From contig CM067345.1 of the NCBI GenBank assembly GCA_034190875.2, positions 22,386,539 through 22,450,538 on the forward strand: a stretch of DNA of 64,000 bases, written 5' to 3'. Shown one piece after another: positions 9,105-23,100 of this stretch. How positions within the stretch are numbered: position 1 is the stretch's first letter; each line of letters opens with the position of its first letter. The stretch comes from Urechis unicinctus. Its lineage: Eukaryota; Annelida; Polychaeta; Xenopneusta; Urechidae. The position numbers and the translations under genes were made by a program. Under the pieces are notes generated by a model that did not search any database, was not told where the DNA came from, and worked only from the letters and a program-made list of their open reading frames with translations.

Positions 9105-12100
9105 ATGGATGGGGATGTCTCAGGGGTTCGGATAAGTCCATCTCTTATTGAATACCGAGATGCTTATGTTGGAAAGTTATACAGTGCTGATATCACGGTG
9201 AAAAATATCAGCAAAACGAGCAAAGAAATTCGCTATTATGCCCCGCAAAGCAAGGTGTGTCTTTTGTCGCCGTTAAATACAGAGTGTTATTGAAAAGTAC
9301 TTTTTAAGCATCTTTTTAAAATTCCTGATTGTGAGTGAATTTGATAAATGGAGTTAGATCGTTGGAGACGGTTGATGCAAATGAAATTGTGTGGTAACGC
9401 CTAACGGTACATGCCCGTGGGGGGAGGGGGGATGACAGTTGGCCTTGTTCTTGGTAGGGTGTACCGCGTGACCTCGAAAACCTGTACTAGGGGTGTCAAT
9501 CGAACCTCGCCGCAGGCGGCCGCGCTTGTGCCTCAATGTTATTTTTTTTCAACTTGCTCTAACTGGCATTAATATTTAAGATACATGGACGAATGATACA
9601 TCAAACGAGAGCTAACGTATTGATTTTCAATAATATTGCCTTACTTTTCGCATTTTACTCCGTTTGAGCCATAAAAAATGTGTGTTTGTGGAGCAATAAG
9701 TTCAAATTCTCGGCGAGCATTTTTGACTTTTCGAGATTCACTCCGTTTTGAATTCTCTAAATCGATTCGTATTCGTTACTCGTATCGTTTTTATTGTTTG
9801 GTAAATGACAAGATGACATTCTAATGTTCATGATCATATCAAATCTAAAAAAATTGGCCAAAGGGAAAATAATATTATTTACGTACGAAATGTTACAGTG
9901 TTAACAAATGTATTTTTTTCCCAATTTTATCAGAAAGCCGCAAAATAGGTGCTCACTTTTGACAAATTTAACTATGATGTTACAAATGGGTGAGGTTTTT
10001 TTTCAGATTAAATGTAAATGTTTTGTCGCATTTTGCACTTCAAAATGTTGTCCAATCATCTCATGCACGCCCCGTGAGCCCGTATCAGGGTCAACCTTGC
10101 CTTGACCCAGCACGGCTGCGCACGCTCGCAACCACCGCTGATCGTGCGTCATCAAACAAAGTCGATTTTCATTCATTTTTTATTCTGATCCCTAACATCC
10201 ATCTATATACGGGGATAATTCAAGTATAGTGGAACACTTTGGTCAAGTTTATTTTCGAATCGATTGTAAATGTTTTGCCAAATTTTAGACTTTAAAATGA
10301 TCGATTTTGTCATGCCCGTGCCGAAGAGCGCATTGCTTGCCTTCGCTCGGCCGACTCGAGATCGCTTACGCGGCTGTTGCTTGGGGTCATACAAAGTCGA
10401 TTTTCGTTCATTTTTTTGTCTGATCCCTGTCATCCATCTAAATACGGGGATAATTCAAGTATAGTGGAACACTTTGGTCAAGTTTATTTTCGAATCGATT
10501 GTAAATGTTTTGTCGAATTTTAAACTTTAAAATGTTTGATTTTGTCATGCTCGTGCCGGGGGAGCGCATTGCTTGCCTTATCAGCAATATGTCATTTAAA
10601 AGAACACTCGATTCATATGGTACCTGATTTATTTATTTGGGGTTGTAGATTCAAAAAAATATCCGTTACAGGCCAGTAACTTCAAAGGCAAAATGCCGCT
10701 TAAAGAATTCAGCAGTTAGGGTTCACATATAAGACATGAAAAGTGTCTGTTATCCCTTACGGTAGAATTGTGGCACAAAACCGAGCAATACCATAAATTT
10801 TTTCAATAACTTTTTTACTAATTGTCTTAAAAAAGGAAACATAGCTTATTAGAATCCTCTAGATTATACATTTCTTGTGGTATAATTTCACTATGATATT
10901 CAACATATAAGACATGGAAAGTTTCTGTTATCCCTTACCATAGAATTCTGGCACAAAACCGAGCAATACCATGTAAATTGAAACCTCAATAACTTTTTTA
11001 CTAATTGATTTAAAAAAATGAAACAGCTTATTAGAATCCTCTACATTGTACATTTCTGGTGGTATAATTTCACTATGATATTCAAAATATAAGACATGAA
11101 AAGTGTCTGTTATCCCTTACCGTAGAAATCTGGCACAAAACCAAGCAATACCATGGAATTTGAAACCTCACTAACTTTTTTTCTAATTGATTTAAAAAAA
11201 TGAAACATAGCTTATTAGAATACTCTACATTGTACATTTCTTGTAGTATAATTTCACTATGATATTCAAAAGAAAAGTGTCTGTTATCCCTTACCGTAGA
11301 AATCTGTCACAAAACCGAGCAATACCATGGTTATTGAAGCCTCAACAACTTTTTTTCTAATTGACTTAAAGAAAATGAATTTTTAGAATCCTCATGGGTA
11401 TACCTATCTTCATGTATAATTTCAACGAGATACAATGAATTTGAAAAAAAATCACTGACAGCCCTATCTGTACCCGTCGTACAAGGTAAAAATGACAAAA
11501 AACATGCACCGTTGACTAGGTATTATTCAAATGTATGACATACAAGGTCGAAATGGCAAATAAACATACCCCGTCATACAAGGTATAGTATCTAAATGTA
11601 TAACCCCTCGTACGATGTGAAATTGGGGTGTGGGGCTCGGGTGATCAATCATCAGAAATCAGATATGTTTGCGCCTGTGACAAGAAACTGTAGGTGAGGT
11701 GGGGTTCAGAATAACGCTTAATACAAGATCAATGATTTTGGCTTTGCATTGATCATTACAATAGATTTATTTATACAGATCTCCTGCTGGGTTGGTATGA
11801 GACAATATTTTTGATTATTTATCCCACCAGGTTTGGAATATTGGAAATAATCTATGTAATATCCTTGGTCGCATTATATCTGGAATGATGTTCAAGATCA
11901 TTTGCCATTCAGGCTTTACTTAATATATGTACCTCTGTTGAATTGATAGAAAGAGGGGGGTGCACCCTCTGATTTCTCCCTGATCTCTGTTGAGTTACCC
12001 CTTAATGAGTAATGTAAAATAGTTCTAACTGTGTGACAGCTCATGGAGGCTGCATCTGCATTCGCGGTGTAGTCCCTGACTGTTCAGACATCCTCAACAT

Positions 12101-15100
12101 TTAACATGAACAATATCATATTATTTGCCATGTGTTTTTGTGTTAGCTACCTTGTACCTTACTGTAACTTACAATGCTCTTTCGGAAATATAGCTCTACT
12201 TCTCTATTCCTGAATGTAAACATTGAGTTACATAAGATGGCGAATTGATTGTACTTTGAGTTTCAAAGCTGACAACTTGTAATTTTCAATATATTCATAA
12301 ATCAGCGCTTAACATGTTCTGTATGTTATTATGACCTAAAAAGTATGTTGGACAATATCATTAAATAGACTTTAAACTTATACAGTGTTCTAAGAGATGC
12401 AATTTGTACAATATTTATTTTATTTCTGTTTTTGTCTATTGAATGACTCCATTATGATCCTTTATTGGTATTGGGAAAAGATTTGTGGATATTGGCCATA
12501 ACCGCCTCCAATATTTATTTTCTAAAAACTATACAACCGGGTTGAGTAACAACCCATGCATTTTCACTATTTCTGGTATTATTGTCATTTCATGTCATGT
12601 AAGGTCTAAAAATCATATCCTATTAAGCAATATTGGAATTGACTAATTGAAAGCCTTTGAAAAAGACGGGGTCACGGATTGGTCTCTTCATTGTGAAATT
12701 AAGTTCCAAAAATAGTGGGGAAATTGGTCGATAATGATTTTTGATGAAAATTTATGCATGCTGACTTATGATGATTTTACTCTTCTTTGAACCCAAGGCT
12801 TCTAGACTTTGTCAGATGAACTGCATAATTATAATTTGATACTTTTCCAGATTTAGCTTGCACCATATGCCCCTTAAAATTTCAAAAAATGTTGATGGCT
12901 GTCAATATTATTCACTGTGTTTTAGTATTTCAAGCTTAAAGTGAAGAATCCCAAAAAGCCAGTTGCTCCTGGTCTGGAAGTTTCTGCTGTTGTTGAATAT
13001 ATTTCAACTGAGGGGCTTGAACATAAAGATCGGCTTGTTGTGACAGTTGACGGTGATGTTCTGGAAGTTCCACTACTTGGGTGAGATCATTTCATGTCCA
13101 TTTTAACCGTTGTGAGTTGGTTGTGTTGCTCTTGTGAAATAAATAGTAGTGCTAGGTTTATAAAACTTATATCATTGTGTTTTGTAGACATCATCTTCAA
13201 CACCGAAGATGGAATATGTTGATCTTAGACACTGGAAGATTTTTTGTCACAAGGTAAATGGAAAGTGTTTAACATATGTGAGTTTGGTTGTTTCAGAGTA
13301 CCCTGCCGACCCAACCTTGTGATCCAGGGACCAGTCGACTTTGGATCTGTTGTAGCCAGCAGCAAAGTTATTTCAAAAGAAATATTTATTCACAACCATG
13401 GCTCAAGAGAAGGGGAATTCAAGCTCAAGTACTGCGGCGATAAACCAATTGTTATCTTACCATCATGTGGTCGTGTGCCAGCCAAGTCTTCACAATCTAT
13501 CAAGGTATGTTTTTTCCTTTATATCCTTGAAATCAGATGACTAATATTGTACCCTGAAGCCAATTAAATTTATTTGAAATCTGAGAATTTTGAAAGCTTT
13601 CTTAATCATATTTGAGGTTACATTATGAAATATTCATATTTCTAGATTGAGTTTGTGACAAAGGCATCTGGAAAGTTTGAAGAGGTAGTAAAGTGAGTAT
13701 GCATTGCACTTTCTTGATGAATCGTGTGCATCGTATTATTTTGACAGTGTGGGAATGGGAAATAATAATGCACCTCTATAAGGAACTTGAATCTGTGGGG
13801 ATAATTTTGTGCAGTTCTATATTTCTTAGTTTTCCTACTATTTGTATAATCATGATTGGCCTTTGCATCATTGACTGAGTCATCACAGAATGACAGCACA
13901 AATATCAAAATAGAACAGATATCAAAACTACAAAAACAAATATCCAATAAGGTATATTCTGCACATTACTACCTGGTTTCTATGGCCTGAGGCAGTTAAC
14001 TTTGTTGTGCTGGGCTCTAAGGTCTTGTTTTAAGTCTGTAATGGGATTATTTGAAATTTAAAGATGACTTATGCTTTGTGTATGATGATCCCTAATTCTT
14101 TATCAATATGTCCTAAATTAGGGTGAAGTTGGAAGATAAGGAAACACAGGTGTTGCATGTTCGAGGGGATATTGTTGATGGTTCATTGGAACTCCTGACC
14201 TGCGATGGCTCAGAGCAGCTTATGTCATGTGTTGACTTTGGAGCTACTTACTATGGCACTGACCAGACCCATGTAGGACTGCTATACAACAACGGGCCCG
14301 AACCAGTGTGCTTCATTGCAGTCCTACAGGAAGACATTGTGGGACAAGAAGTGGTAATATACCTTAATTTTACCAAAGAAATCCAGGGATTTAAATTGAC
14401 ACAAATTTTTGAGAATATGATTACTAAATTAAAAACTGGTATTTTTTGTGTGTATGTGAGAATATCTTGTCAATATAGTTCGTAAATACTGGTGATGAAA
14501 CAACGTTGATATAAGCTGAGAATTGACATCATGGTTGAGTTATCTTGCTTACTTGTAACTGCATGGATATTGTTTACAAATGTAGTTATTGTCGTGGGTA
14601 GTGATTGCATTGTTCTCACTGTCTCAATGACTTTCAGTCCACGGTGTCCAACAGTGGAGGGAAGATGAACCCGTTGACCTCTCTTGTCACAGCTATCCCA
14701 AACCAAGGCATGCTAGCCCCATATGAGAAAATCCCCATTTTCTTCAGGTTTAGTCCCAGGTATGAAAACATATCTTCATATCAAAGTAATCATTGAATAT
14801 TTATTGTTATTCATTGACTTTCATATTTATTGTAACTCATTCCATATAATGATTAACTCAGAAAATTTACTGTGAATGATTGAATATGAATGTCATTGTA
14901 ATTATTGATTAACTGATAATTTGTTCATAGTTTAAAATTGTAAAGAGTTTAGGAGTTTATATTCAAATATTTTGTTGTTTTTATCCTCACCTTGGCCCCA
15001 TTATTGATACATGATCATTTATTTAAATTGGTTGTGTTAAATTGTTTAAGATGGAGCAAGGATGGGCAAGGCTTTCATTGCTCGGAGCAACCAGCACCCA

Positions 15101-17194
15101 CTCAACAGTTTGCACTCTTCATGCACTTCAAAGTTGTCGGTGCAAGCGAAGGGTTTCAAGACACGGACAGCAAACCTAAATCCAATGTCGAAGGTAACTG
15201 CTATTTCAATGAGAGCATTGACCATTTATACATTCTCTACTCTAGGCCTCTGCTTTATTGCCTTGCCTCTGGGTGACAACAAATTCAAATCATGATGATC
15301 TTCAAATTTCTATCTAGGTCTATTGAATATTTATCCTAAGAGATATGGTTCGAAATTTGATATTTGGCAGTGATGTATATGCAAATCATATGATGATAAT
15401 GACATAGGGGGTAAGGGACATTTGTTGTAGTCTTAAAATACAATTATTGAAGGGCTAGCTGCGTGTCTGATTGTCTGTCTTTTGGAGGTAATTTTTGCTA
15501 CATCCCTGCAGCGCTTAAACTTCAACCTATTGTATCATATTTATGTTTTTACCTGATAGTATGTCAGAAATATTGTAAATAAATCAAGAGCCAATTCCCA
15601 GTTGGTGCCTGTCCCAATGAAGATATTATTAATATAGACTTCGTGTCCCTAGTTTTCAGGATACAAACAAATATGACATTATCTATTGCTACTGTTTTTA
15701 AACCTTTTTTAGCCCTTACTTTGAAGTTATCAAAACATTTATGCCTTTGCCATATTTTGAAATCACTCTTTCATAGAAGTTCTTGGTGGGTTTATTTGGT
15801 CTTGACATGTTACATTTATGCACAATATGACAAGTCTTCCCCTTTCTCATTTAGATTTTATTTTTTTGGTGGTATTTATTTTTACCTGTTTTTATGACTG
15901 ATTGTCTACTAAGCTGCTGTGTATACACATGTGTTGAAATAGCATACAGTCATGCTTATGGTAAGTGGGGCCGCAGAATTGTTGTGATTGTGTGTTGTCT
16001 TTTCATGCATAACCCCAATGAGTCTGGTTACTGTGGCAACTGCTGCAGCAACATTAAGCAAGCTGAGCATATGTTCTTGTCTTATTAGCTTGATGGGTTG
16101 GTCGAGAAGGTGGAAAGATAACTAACATAATTTGTGACTATTTTAACACTGTCATTGTATTGTTCATCCTGCTGTATGTTCTTGTCCTTGTCACTGTTTC
16201 TATTTGTGTGCATTGAATGTCACCCCTCTGTATTAAATGGATGTTGTACATAAAACATTCGCTATTGGGTCTGCTATTATAAAAAAAACCCACCTGAATA
16301 GGACAGATTTTCAATGACAAATTCTGTGTACCTACACCCTCCTACCTCAGCCTTGAAAATATGTCTAAATCAATGCTCCTGCATGTGCCAGTGGTGTCTT
16401 GAATCGAGTATATGTGATAAGGTTTGGCCAATTTAGTCTGCATTGTCTGCAAGCTGTTATTTGGCCTACATGGCATGGTTTGATAAGAGTTCCCTGTGTA
16501 TGCTGGTGAGCTCTGATCATCTGATCTAGATGATATGTAAGCTACCATAGGCATGGTGAATAGTGTGTGATGTTGGATTGGATAATTGTTCATTTGGTTG
16601 GCTTTTGAATGAACAACCGATCTACATCATTTAACTCCCATTTCCATGTTGTATGATATTACTTTCAAACCACATAAACAAGTGATTGAGATTTTCATCA
16701 TTGGCGCTTCTAGCCATGAATACTAATTTGCTGTATTATCTGGGATTGGTTGTGATGCTGTGGATTATACAAAAGTTGGCCTGTTGCCAATATCTTTGGT
16801 GTGTACCCAAATATTTGGAATTCATATCTATCTGCTCAATACACAATTAATATGGATGCAATTCATTTATATCTCTGCTCAATTCATGTGTGTATGTGCT
16901 TGACTTAAATACAAACTGATTTCCTTCTTCCAGGCTCGGTACTTGAGGTAGCACTCACAGGCACTGCCTTAGCCGTGCTTGTCTCAGTATCACCTCTATC
17001 CAAGTTTGACTTCGGGGAGTGTCCAGTCGGTCAGCACGTGGATACTCTGTGTCGACTCAATAACGATAGTACCCTCATGAGTGCCAAATTTCAGTTCAGA
17101 CGTGTGGCACATTTCACCGCCAAACCAGCCTCGGGTAAAATCAAACCAGGACAGAGTCAGGATATTATCTTCTCCTTTTCACCTCATCAAGCTG
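9105..17194 (+). CDS. CFAP47: CFAP47 exons 1-8: N-terminal Ig-like/ASH repeats (residues 1-439)
   Basis: Exons: 9105-9254, 12926-13080, 13297-13504, 13646-13692, 14122-14353, 14638-14759, 15051-15193, 16934-17194. Each repeat shows the pattern of ASH domains: a 'FGxVxxG/Sxxx' strand followed by 'NxGxxPxxF' (for example [60 protein letters not shown]). The block ends with an [11 protein letters not shown]-type strand. Intron 1 (9255-12925) is by far the longest intron and is full of tandem repeats. Confidence 0.95.
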
Positions 17195-20100
17195 GTGAAT
17201 ATTTATTCATTCAAACTTTGGTAGCAATATCTCCATTTCATCCAATATCTGAATAACTGAAATATGATTCTTGTTAATGGCTGCACAAACTGCACCAATT
17301 TTTCCACTTGTTGATTTATTTTATGTCCGTTTGGGACAATACCGCAATATGGTTTACCCTGTTGGCCTCATGTTATGCTTATACCAAGACTGTGTGATAT
17401 TTTGTGCTATATAACATTATAAACCTATGTATATGCCTGTAAACTAGGGACGTTCAAACCATCTCAGTATGTTGACATTATGGGGATGGTGGCTGATGAG
17501 AGGAACCCATTTTCCACCAACCCAGAAGTCATCCATTCTCTGATCATCCAGCTCTTGGGACAATCTGATCCTATTACCATAAAGAAAAAGCCTGTCTTCA
17601 ATCCGGGTGAGTTATTTACTGTTTACTTGATGTGGTCTCAGGTCTATTTTACACTCAGGTTTAGCTTTTTAATTTTGAATACATTTGACAAAATATTGAA
17701 TCATTGTTGATGACCATGTACAAAAGATATTATGAATTTCAATTTCCTTGACCTATCTTTCAGTCTCAGATACATGTGGTAATACACATTGCTATTGTGT
17801 TGCTGTCTGCATTTGATTATATAAACCTACAGGTTTATATCTTTAGAGTTATGCACAATATGACAAGTCTTACCCTAGAGAAAATTTCTGAATGATGATG
17901 TGACAATACAGGAATCACACCAAAGATCAGCAATGAAGTGGGTATGTACGTGGACACAACGTTTGCGACATCGGAAGATAAGCCTCGCAATGCCCTCCTC
18001 CAGTCACAGGGTACCAACCTCCACAGCAACCGGAAGTTGAATGTGGATGGTGAAAAGACGAATGATAAAGTGTTAGTGGCCTACCCTAACGACCTAGCTC
18101 GCAGCATTCGACCCAGTGACAGGACGCTTCAGTTCCAGTGAGTTGATCATACATCTCTGCTGTCCCTGTAAGAACCACAGACCCACATCAGAGACTTACC
18201 AAAGGCAACTTGCGGGTCCAACACTCCTATGTGAACCCACTAATAGCATATTCACAGTAATTTACAATACTCTCCCTGTTTGTGCCTCACCCCACTAGAC
18301 TTTAAATCCCAGCACCAATCATGCTTATTGCCAGTTCATTACCCATAGGGTGTCGTGCTATTAGGGGCAAGTTCTTTCTCATCAATAAAAAAATATCCTT
18401 GTTTGTCTTACTGATCCCTGAGCAGTAAAATATAGGGTATGGTTCTATCAGGGACAATTACTTGCTCCTCCGTATATTCACAGATCATCATCTGTTCGTC
18501 TGTGTTTTTCTCACAGAACGCTCTTTACAAGGAAGGACAGGCACAATTATGTTGATCCAGATTACTCTTTTACCAACAAGGAGATAGAGACGGTGCTCAA
18601 ACACAAGGCAGACTACCTTCAGTTCATCGAAGAACTCCGGGAAAACCGCCGCAACAAACAGAGAAATATGTAAGACTAACCACGTATAACACTCATTTCT
18701 TGTTGCTATCCCTGTCCATATCAGCTGTTCATACCTTGATGCAATTTATCATATTATTACATGCGGCTTATGTAATGCTTAATCTTTCATAGGTGTGTTT
18801 GTTCTGAATTTTAACAGTGAGTACAAAGAGCACTCAAACAAGAAGGATATTGGTATTAAACCTGCGGCCGGTCTCAAACCACGGAAAATTCTGATTGAGG
18901 AAGTGGGGCCTGATCCTCCATGTAAGTGACATATATATCAGGGACACCAATTTTCTGCGGATCCTCGGAAATCCGCGGATTTCGTGGCCGCCAGGACCAT
19001 TTTTGAGGTCAATGCAAATCCGAGGAGAAAAATTTTGGGGGGGGGGGGGGTGGGGTTTCCTTTTTCGGCAAATTTTCCTCTTTTTTTACAAAAATCTGTT
19101 GGCATCCCTGATATATATATATATATGTATATATATATGTGTAGATCATATCAATAAATTGAATCTATAAATTGATATATTCATCTATTATATATTTTGT
19201 TGATTGATGTAAATGTACACACGCACTAGGATTGGTTTTCATTCATGTACCAATGAATGATGCATCTAATCAGGTGGATATGTGATAACTGGGATATATT
19301 CAATAACTTACAATTCATTACAGCACCAAGACCCCCAAATGAGCCATTTAAGCTTCTGAGCAGCAAACAGCTTGCCAAGATGGAGTTGGACTCAGCCAAA
19401 AATGTAAGAAATGACAGCAATAATACTATTCTAATAATTTGTATCAATTGATTCTGTTGTACGGTGTTTGTTTTTGAAGCATATTGACCTGAAGATATTG
19501 GGTTTGATGCTATATTTTTTCCCCATTCAAACGGTACCTTTTGATTAATTCTCACTAGAGTAAAACACCTCATCACTTATGCATGAATGCATTTAAATGT
19601 TACAGGTGCGAGATGGATTGAATGCAGTCCCTACCACTGCTGTTGAGAAATCAGATTGTGCTAAAATCCTGAGCCCCAAGGAACTCCACCAAGTAGTCAT
19701 TGGTCTGTCTACAGTTAATTTGTATGTGTGGTATACTCAACTTGATATGTTAATTGTAACTCCCAATATCCACTGCCTATGTTGGTTGCCATGTCATTGC
19801 TATGACTAACATTTGAAGTGTGTGACAATCATTATACTAACTATGATCTCTCAGTGATTGATTTCATTCTGTGGTTGTATGTAGGTCCACCTACAATTGA
19901 CTTTGGTGAAGTCTGCCTGAAGTCTGTATCTCAGAAAGAGATCAACATCCTCAACAACTTGGATCAGCACATCCACGTCGTGGTCCATGTGAGTCTCTTG
20001 ATCTCTCACAATCAAACTGTCCGCTGCACAATCAATAACGACTAGTCTGTTGCTGTTTTATTTGTTTTGACAGCTTTAATTTATGAAAAGATTGAACTTA

Positions 20101-23100
20101 CAGACTTGATTACCTCACAGCTCTTGATGTTGTGTTGTCTCTGATAGCCTTTATTTCTTTGAGACTGAGCCCACTTAAAATCTTGAGAATCAATAATCTG
20201 GTTAATACCTTACATCTTGTATTAACATTTGTATAACCTTATCTTTGTTGTATTCCCCTACAGATTGACTGCAGAGAACTTCGCCAGACTAGCCCCTTGT
20301 CCCAAGTTGTTCCTCCAAAGTGCAGAGTGGCTCTTCCACTCATATTTGAGTCCAATACCAAAGGACGCTTCCAGAGGTTATATTTCCTTGCAATCATTGA
20401 GCACAGAGAGCATAATCTTTAGATTATTAATTGTTAAATGTTGAGTAATTTGTTTCCATTGTTTTGGAGGGGTGGTTGATTTGTTTATCTTGACATATGT
20501 CTGCTCCAGGTCTGTTGATTACACCATCAATGGCTTTTACAAGAACCACCTGACAGTATTCTCAGAAGTTGTACCGGTAGCCCTCCAACTCTCAACTGAT
20601 GACCTCCTGCTGGAGCCTCAATTAGGACTCCCTGCTGATGCTGGTATAAACCTTTTATCCCTTCTCCTGTCCAGGCATTGTCATGTGGAGGCCATGGACC
20701 TTTTATCTTGTTAGGTAGCTCAATACTGTTGAGTGGTACTGCACCGTACCTCCAGTCTTATTCATGAAAGATCATAGAATGGACTTTGCAATATATGACT
20801 CTCAACAAAACATGCTGATATCAAAGGTTGTTTTTTTCTCATCGACTGACTGACTGAATTTAAGAGGTTCTATCCAATCCTCATTGTTATGCTCAATCAC
20901 CACTGTTCCATTGTGCCAGTGACATTGAATTTATTTGTCTCTGTGCAGGTATTCGTGGGGTGATAACTGTATACAACAAGCTCAATTACCCTGCTGAATT
21001 TACATGGACCCCGATCTTAGGTGACCGAGGTACTGCCTTCTCCATCAGGCCAGCTACAGGTAAACCTTCATCTTCACTCCTCTCCATATCTCTATCCTAC
21101 ATCTAATGGACTGTATCTTGCTATGGATGAAACTAAGACTATGCTAACAGTTGTTGTCTGCATGGCCTTTTAGAAACTTGTGTTTACTAAGGAAAAGTGC
21201 ATTTTAAAAGTTTCTTTGTGATATCTCTGTATCTTTGGAACATCTCTGTACATTAGTTTGTAAATTTTCTCTGGCTGTCGTGAGGCAATCTCTGACCTTG
21301 GTGACGAGTCAAGGTCAACCCATTCCATTGTTGATTCCCCACTGTATCTTTGTCATATCTCTATTGAGATGTACAATGAGTTGAGCGGCTAGTTCATCTT
21401 TGTTGCACCTCTATCTAGTTATCAACCCTGTTTGATGATGGCCTCCAGGTATAGTGGAACCATTCACTGACCTTGACTGTGAGGTCGTGTTCCATCCATC
21501 TTACATGGCCCCTGAAGAAGGTCACTTCTCCCTGCAGATCCATGGCGGATCCACCCTCAAGCTTAAATGTGCTGCCAAGGTTTGTATGCTAACTATCAAT
21601 CTCTAAGTAAAATTGTCATATTCTAACCAATTTGACTGCTTCATGAATGAACTTTGTTTATATCCTTTATATGTGTGTGTTACTATGTTACAGCTAGGGG
21701 CTACCAACGTGCAGTTCATCGACAGAAGGATCATGTTTGGTCAGGTTCCTCTCCACATGACGACCACTCGTATAGCCATGCTGAAGAACACCAGTCTCAA
21801 CCATGCTTACTTCCAGGTAACTACCCTAATACAAGTACATTCATTTCAATCTATAATCCCCTGTAACTAGTGGAATGAGATAATTAATGCGGCACAGCTT
21901 ATACAATCCTTATCCTTTATTTCAATGATAATTTACCAATGGGATCTTGACCAGAAGAGTATTTGTTATTGGCTAAATTTAAATAAATGATCCTGTAGGT
22001 TTTGGACCCAAATCCCTTCCCTGGCCTGACAATCTCGCCCATCCATGGAGTGGTTCCGGTTGGAGGAACTTCGCAGCTGCAGATCCACCTCACACCCAAT
22101 GCTGTCATTAAGTTTGACACACGCATCAACATCTCTATCCGTGGGTGGAAATCACTGGAGCTGAGACTGGGAGGCACAGTGGAGCCCCCTGTGGTGGAAA
22201 TTGATATGGTATGTTGTAATGTCTTGTTTCTGTCAATGGCAGACCCTGATGAAAATCCACAATGTCATACCAGTAACGATATGATCCCTGTGGAAACCTA
22301 AAAAGTGAAGTCTTATCGTCATGTCTATTTGCGCAAATGAAACTCCCTTGTTCCTTGATGAGATGAAAATCTCTATGTCTGTATCAGCAAAATAAATCTG
22401 AAAGATTTATTTGTTTATTCAGCCATCATTCAACTTGGGTGGAGTTTATTGTGGATCAAGCTATACTCAATCTTTCAAACTCATCAATAAGGTATGTTTA
22501 TTTCCTGTAATCGGCATCTGTGTCTATTCTCATATTAAATCATTTTGGCAATGTTGTGTTAAAAGGTTTGTCAGATATATTATCGTGAATTATGATAATG
22601 GGTAGCCATGCTGTTTACATTTTGAAATGATGTTTTCAATTTAGGGGGCACCAGTTAACATATTTGATAGACGAAGGGTATGCGTTCCTTGAAATTTAAT
22701 TGTTCAAATTTATTGAAAATGTGAGACTGCAGATGATTGTTGTTTGGTTTCCTAAATAAAGACCTTGCTGAGGTCGTAGTTAATGTTTGGATTTTACTGC
22801 AAAGGCTCAAAGTTTGTTATTAATTTTAAGTTTTTATAATAACAAATCTATTTTAAGTGTCCATAAAAGGTTGTTGGATTCATTTGTAGTTTTCACGTTG
22901 GATGTGTAGGTTACCAGCTTATCCCATGTTTATCTCAAGTTTTCTGAAACAGAAGCTTTCCCAGTGTATAACCCAAATCTTTATTCATGTTTACTCTTCA
23001 TATAATTGATAATTATTATGTAGCATGTGCCATTGTATTTACATATATAGCATATCATTTCAGGTTCACACTAGGGCCAGAGTGGAGTTTGATCTATCCA

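Noticed and set aside
22645-22677. A phase-compatible 33-bp mini-exon ([11 protein letters not shown]) between CFAP47 exons 22 and 23
   Set aside because: Exon 22 joins directly to exon 23 in phase and matches the human sequence ([12 protein letters not shown]) without it; the mini-exon has no counterpart.
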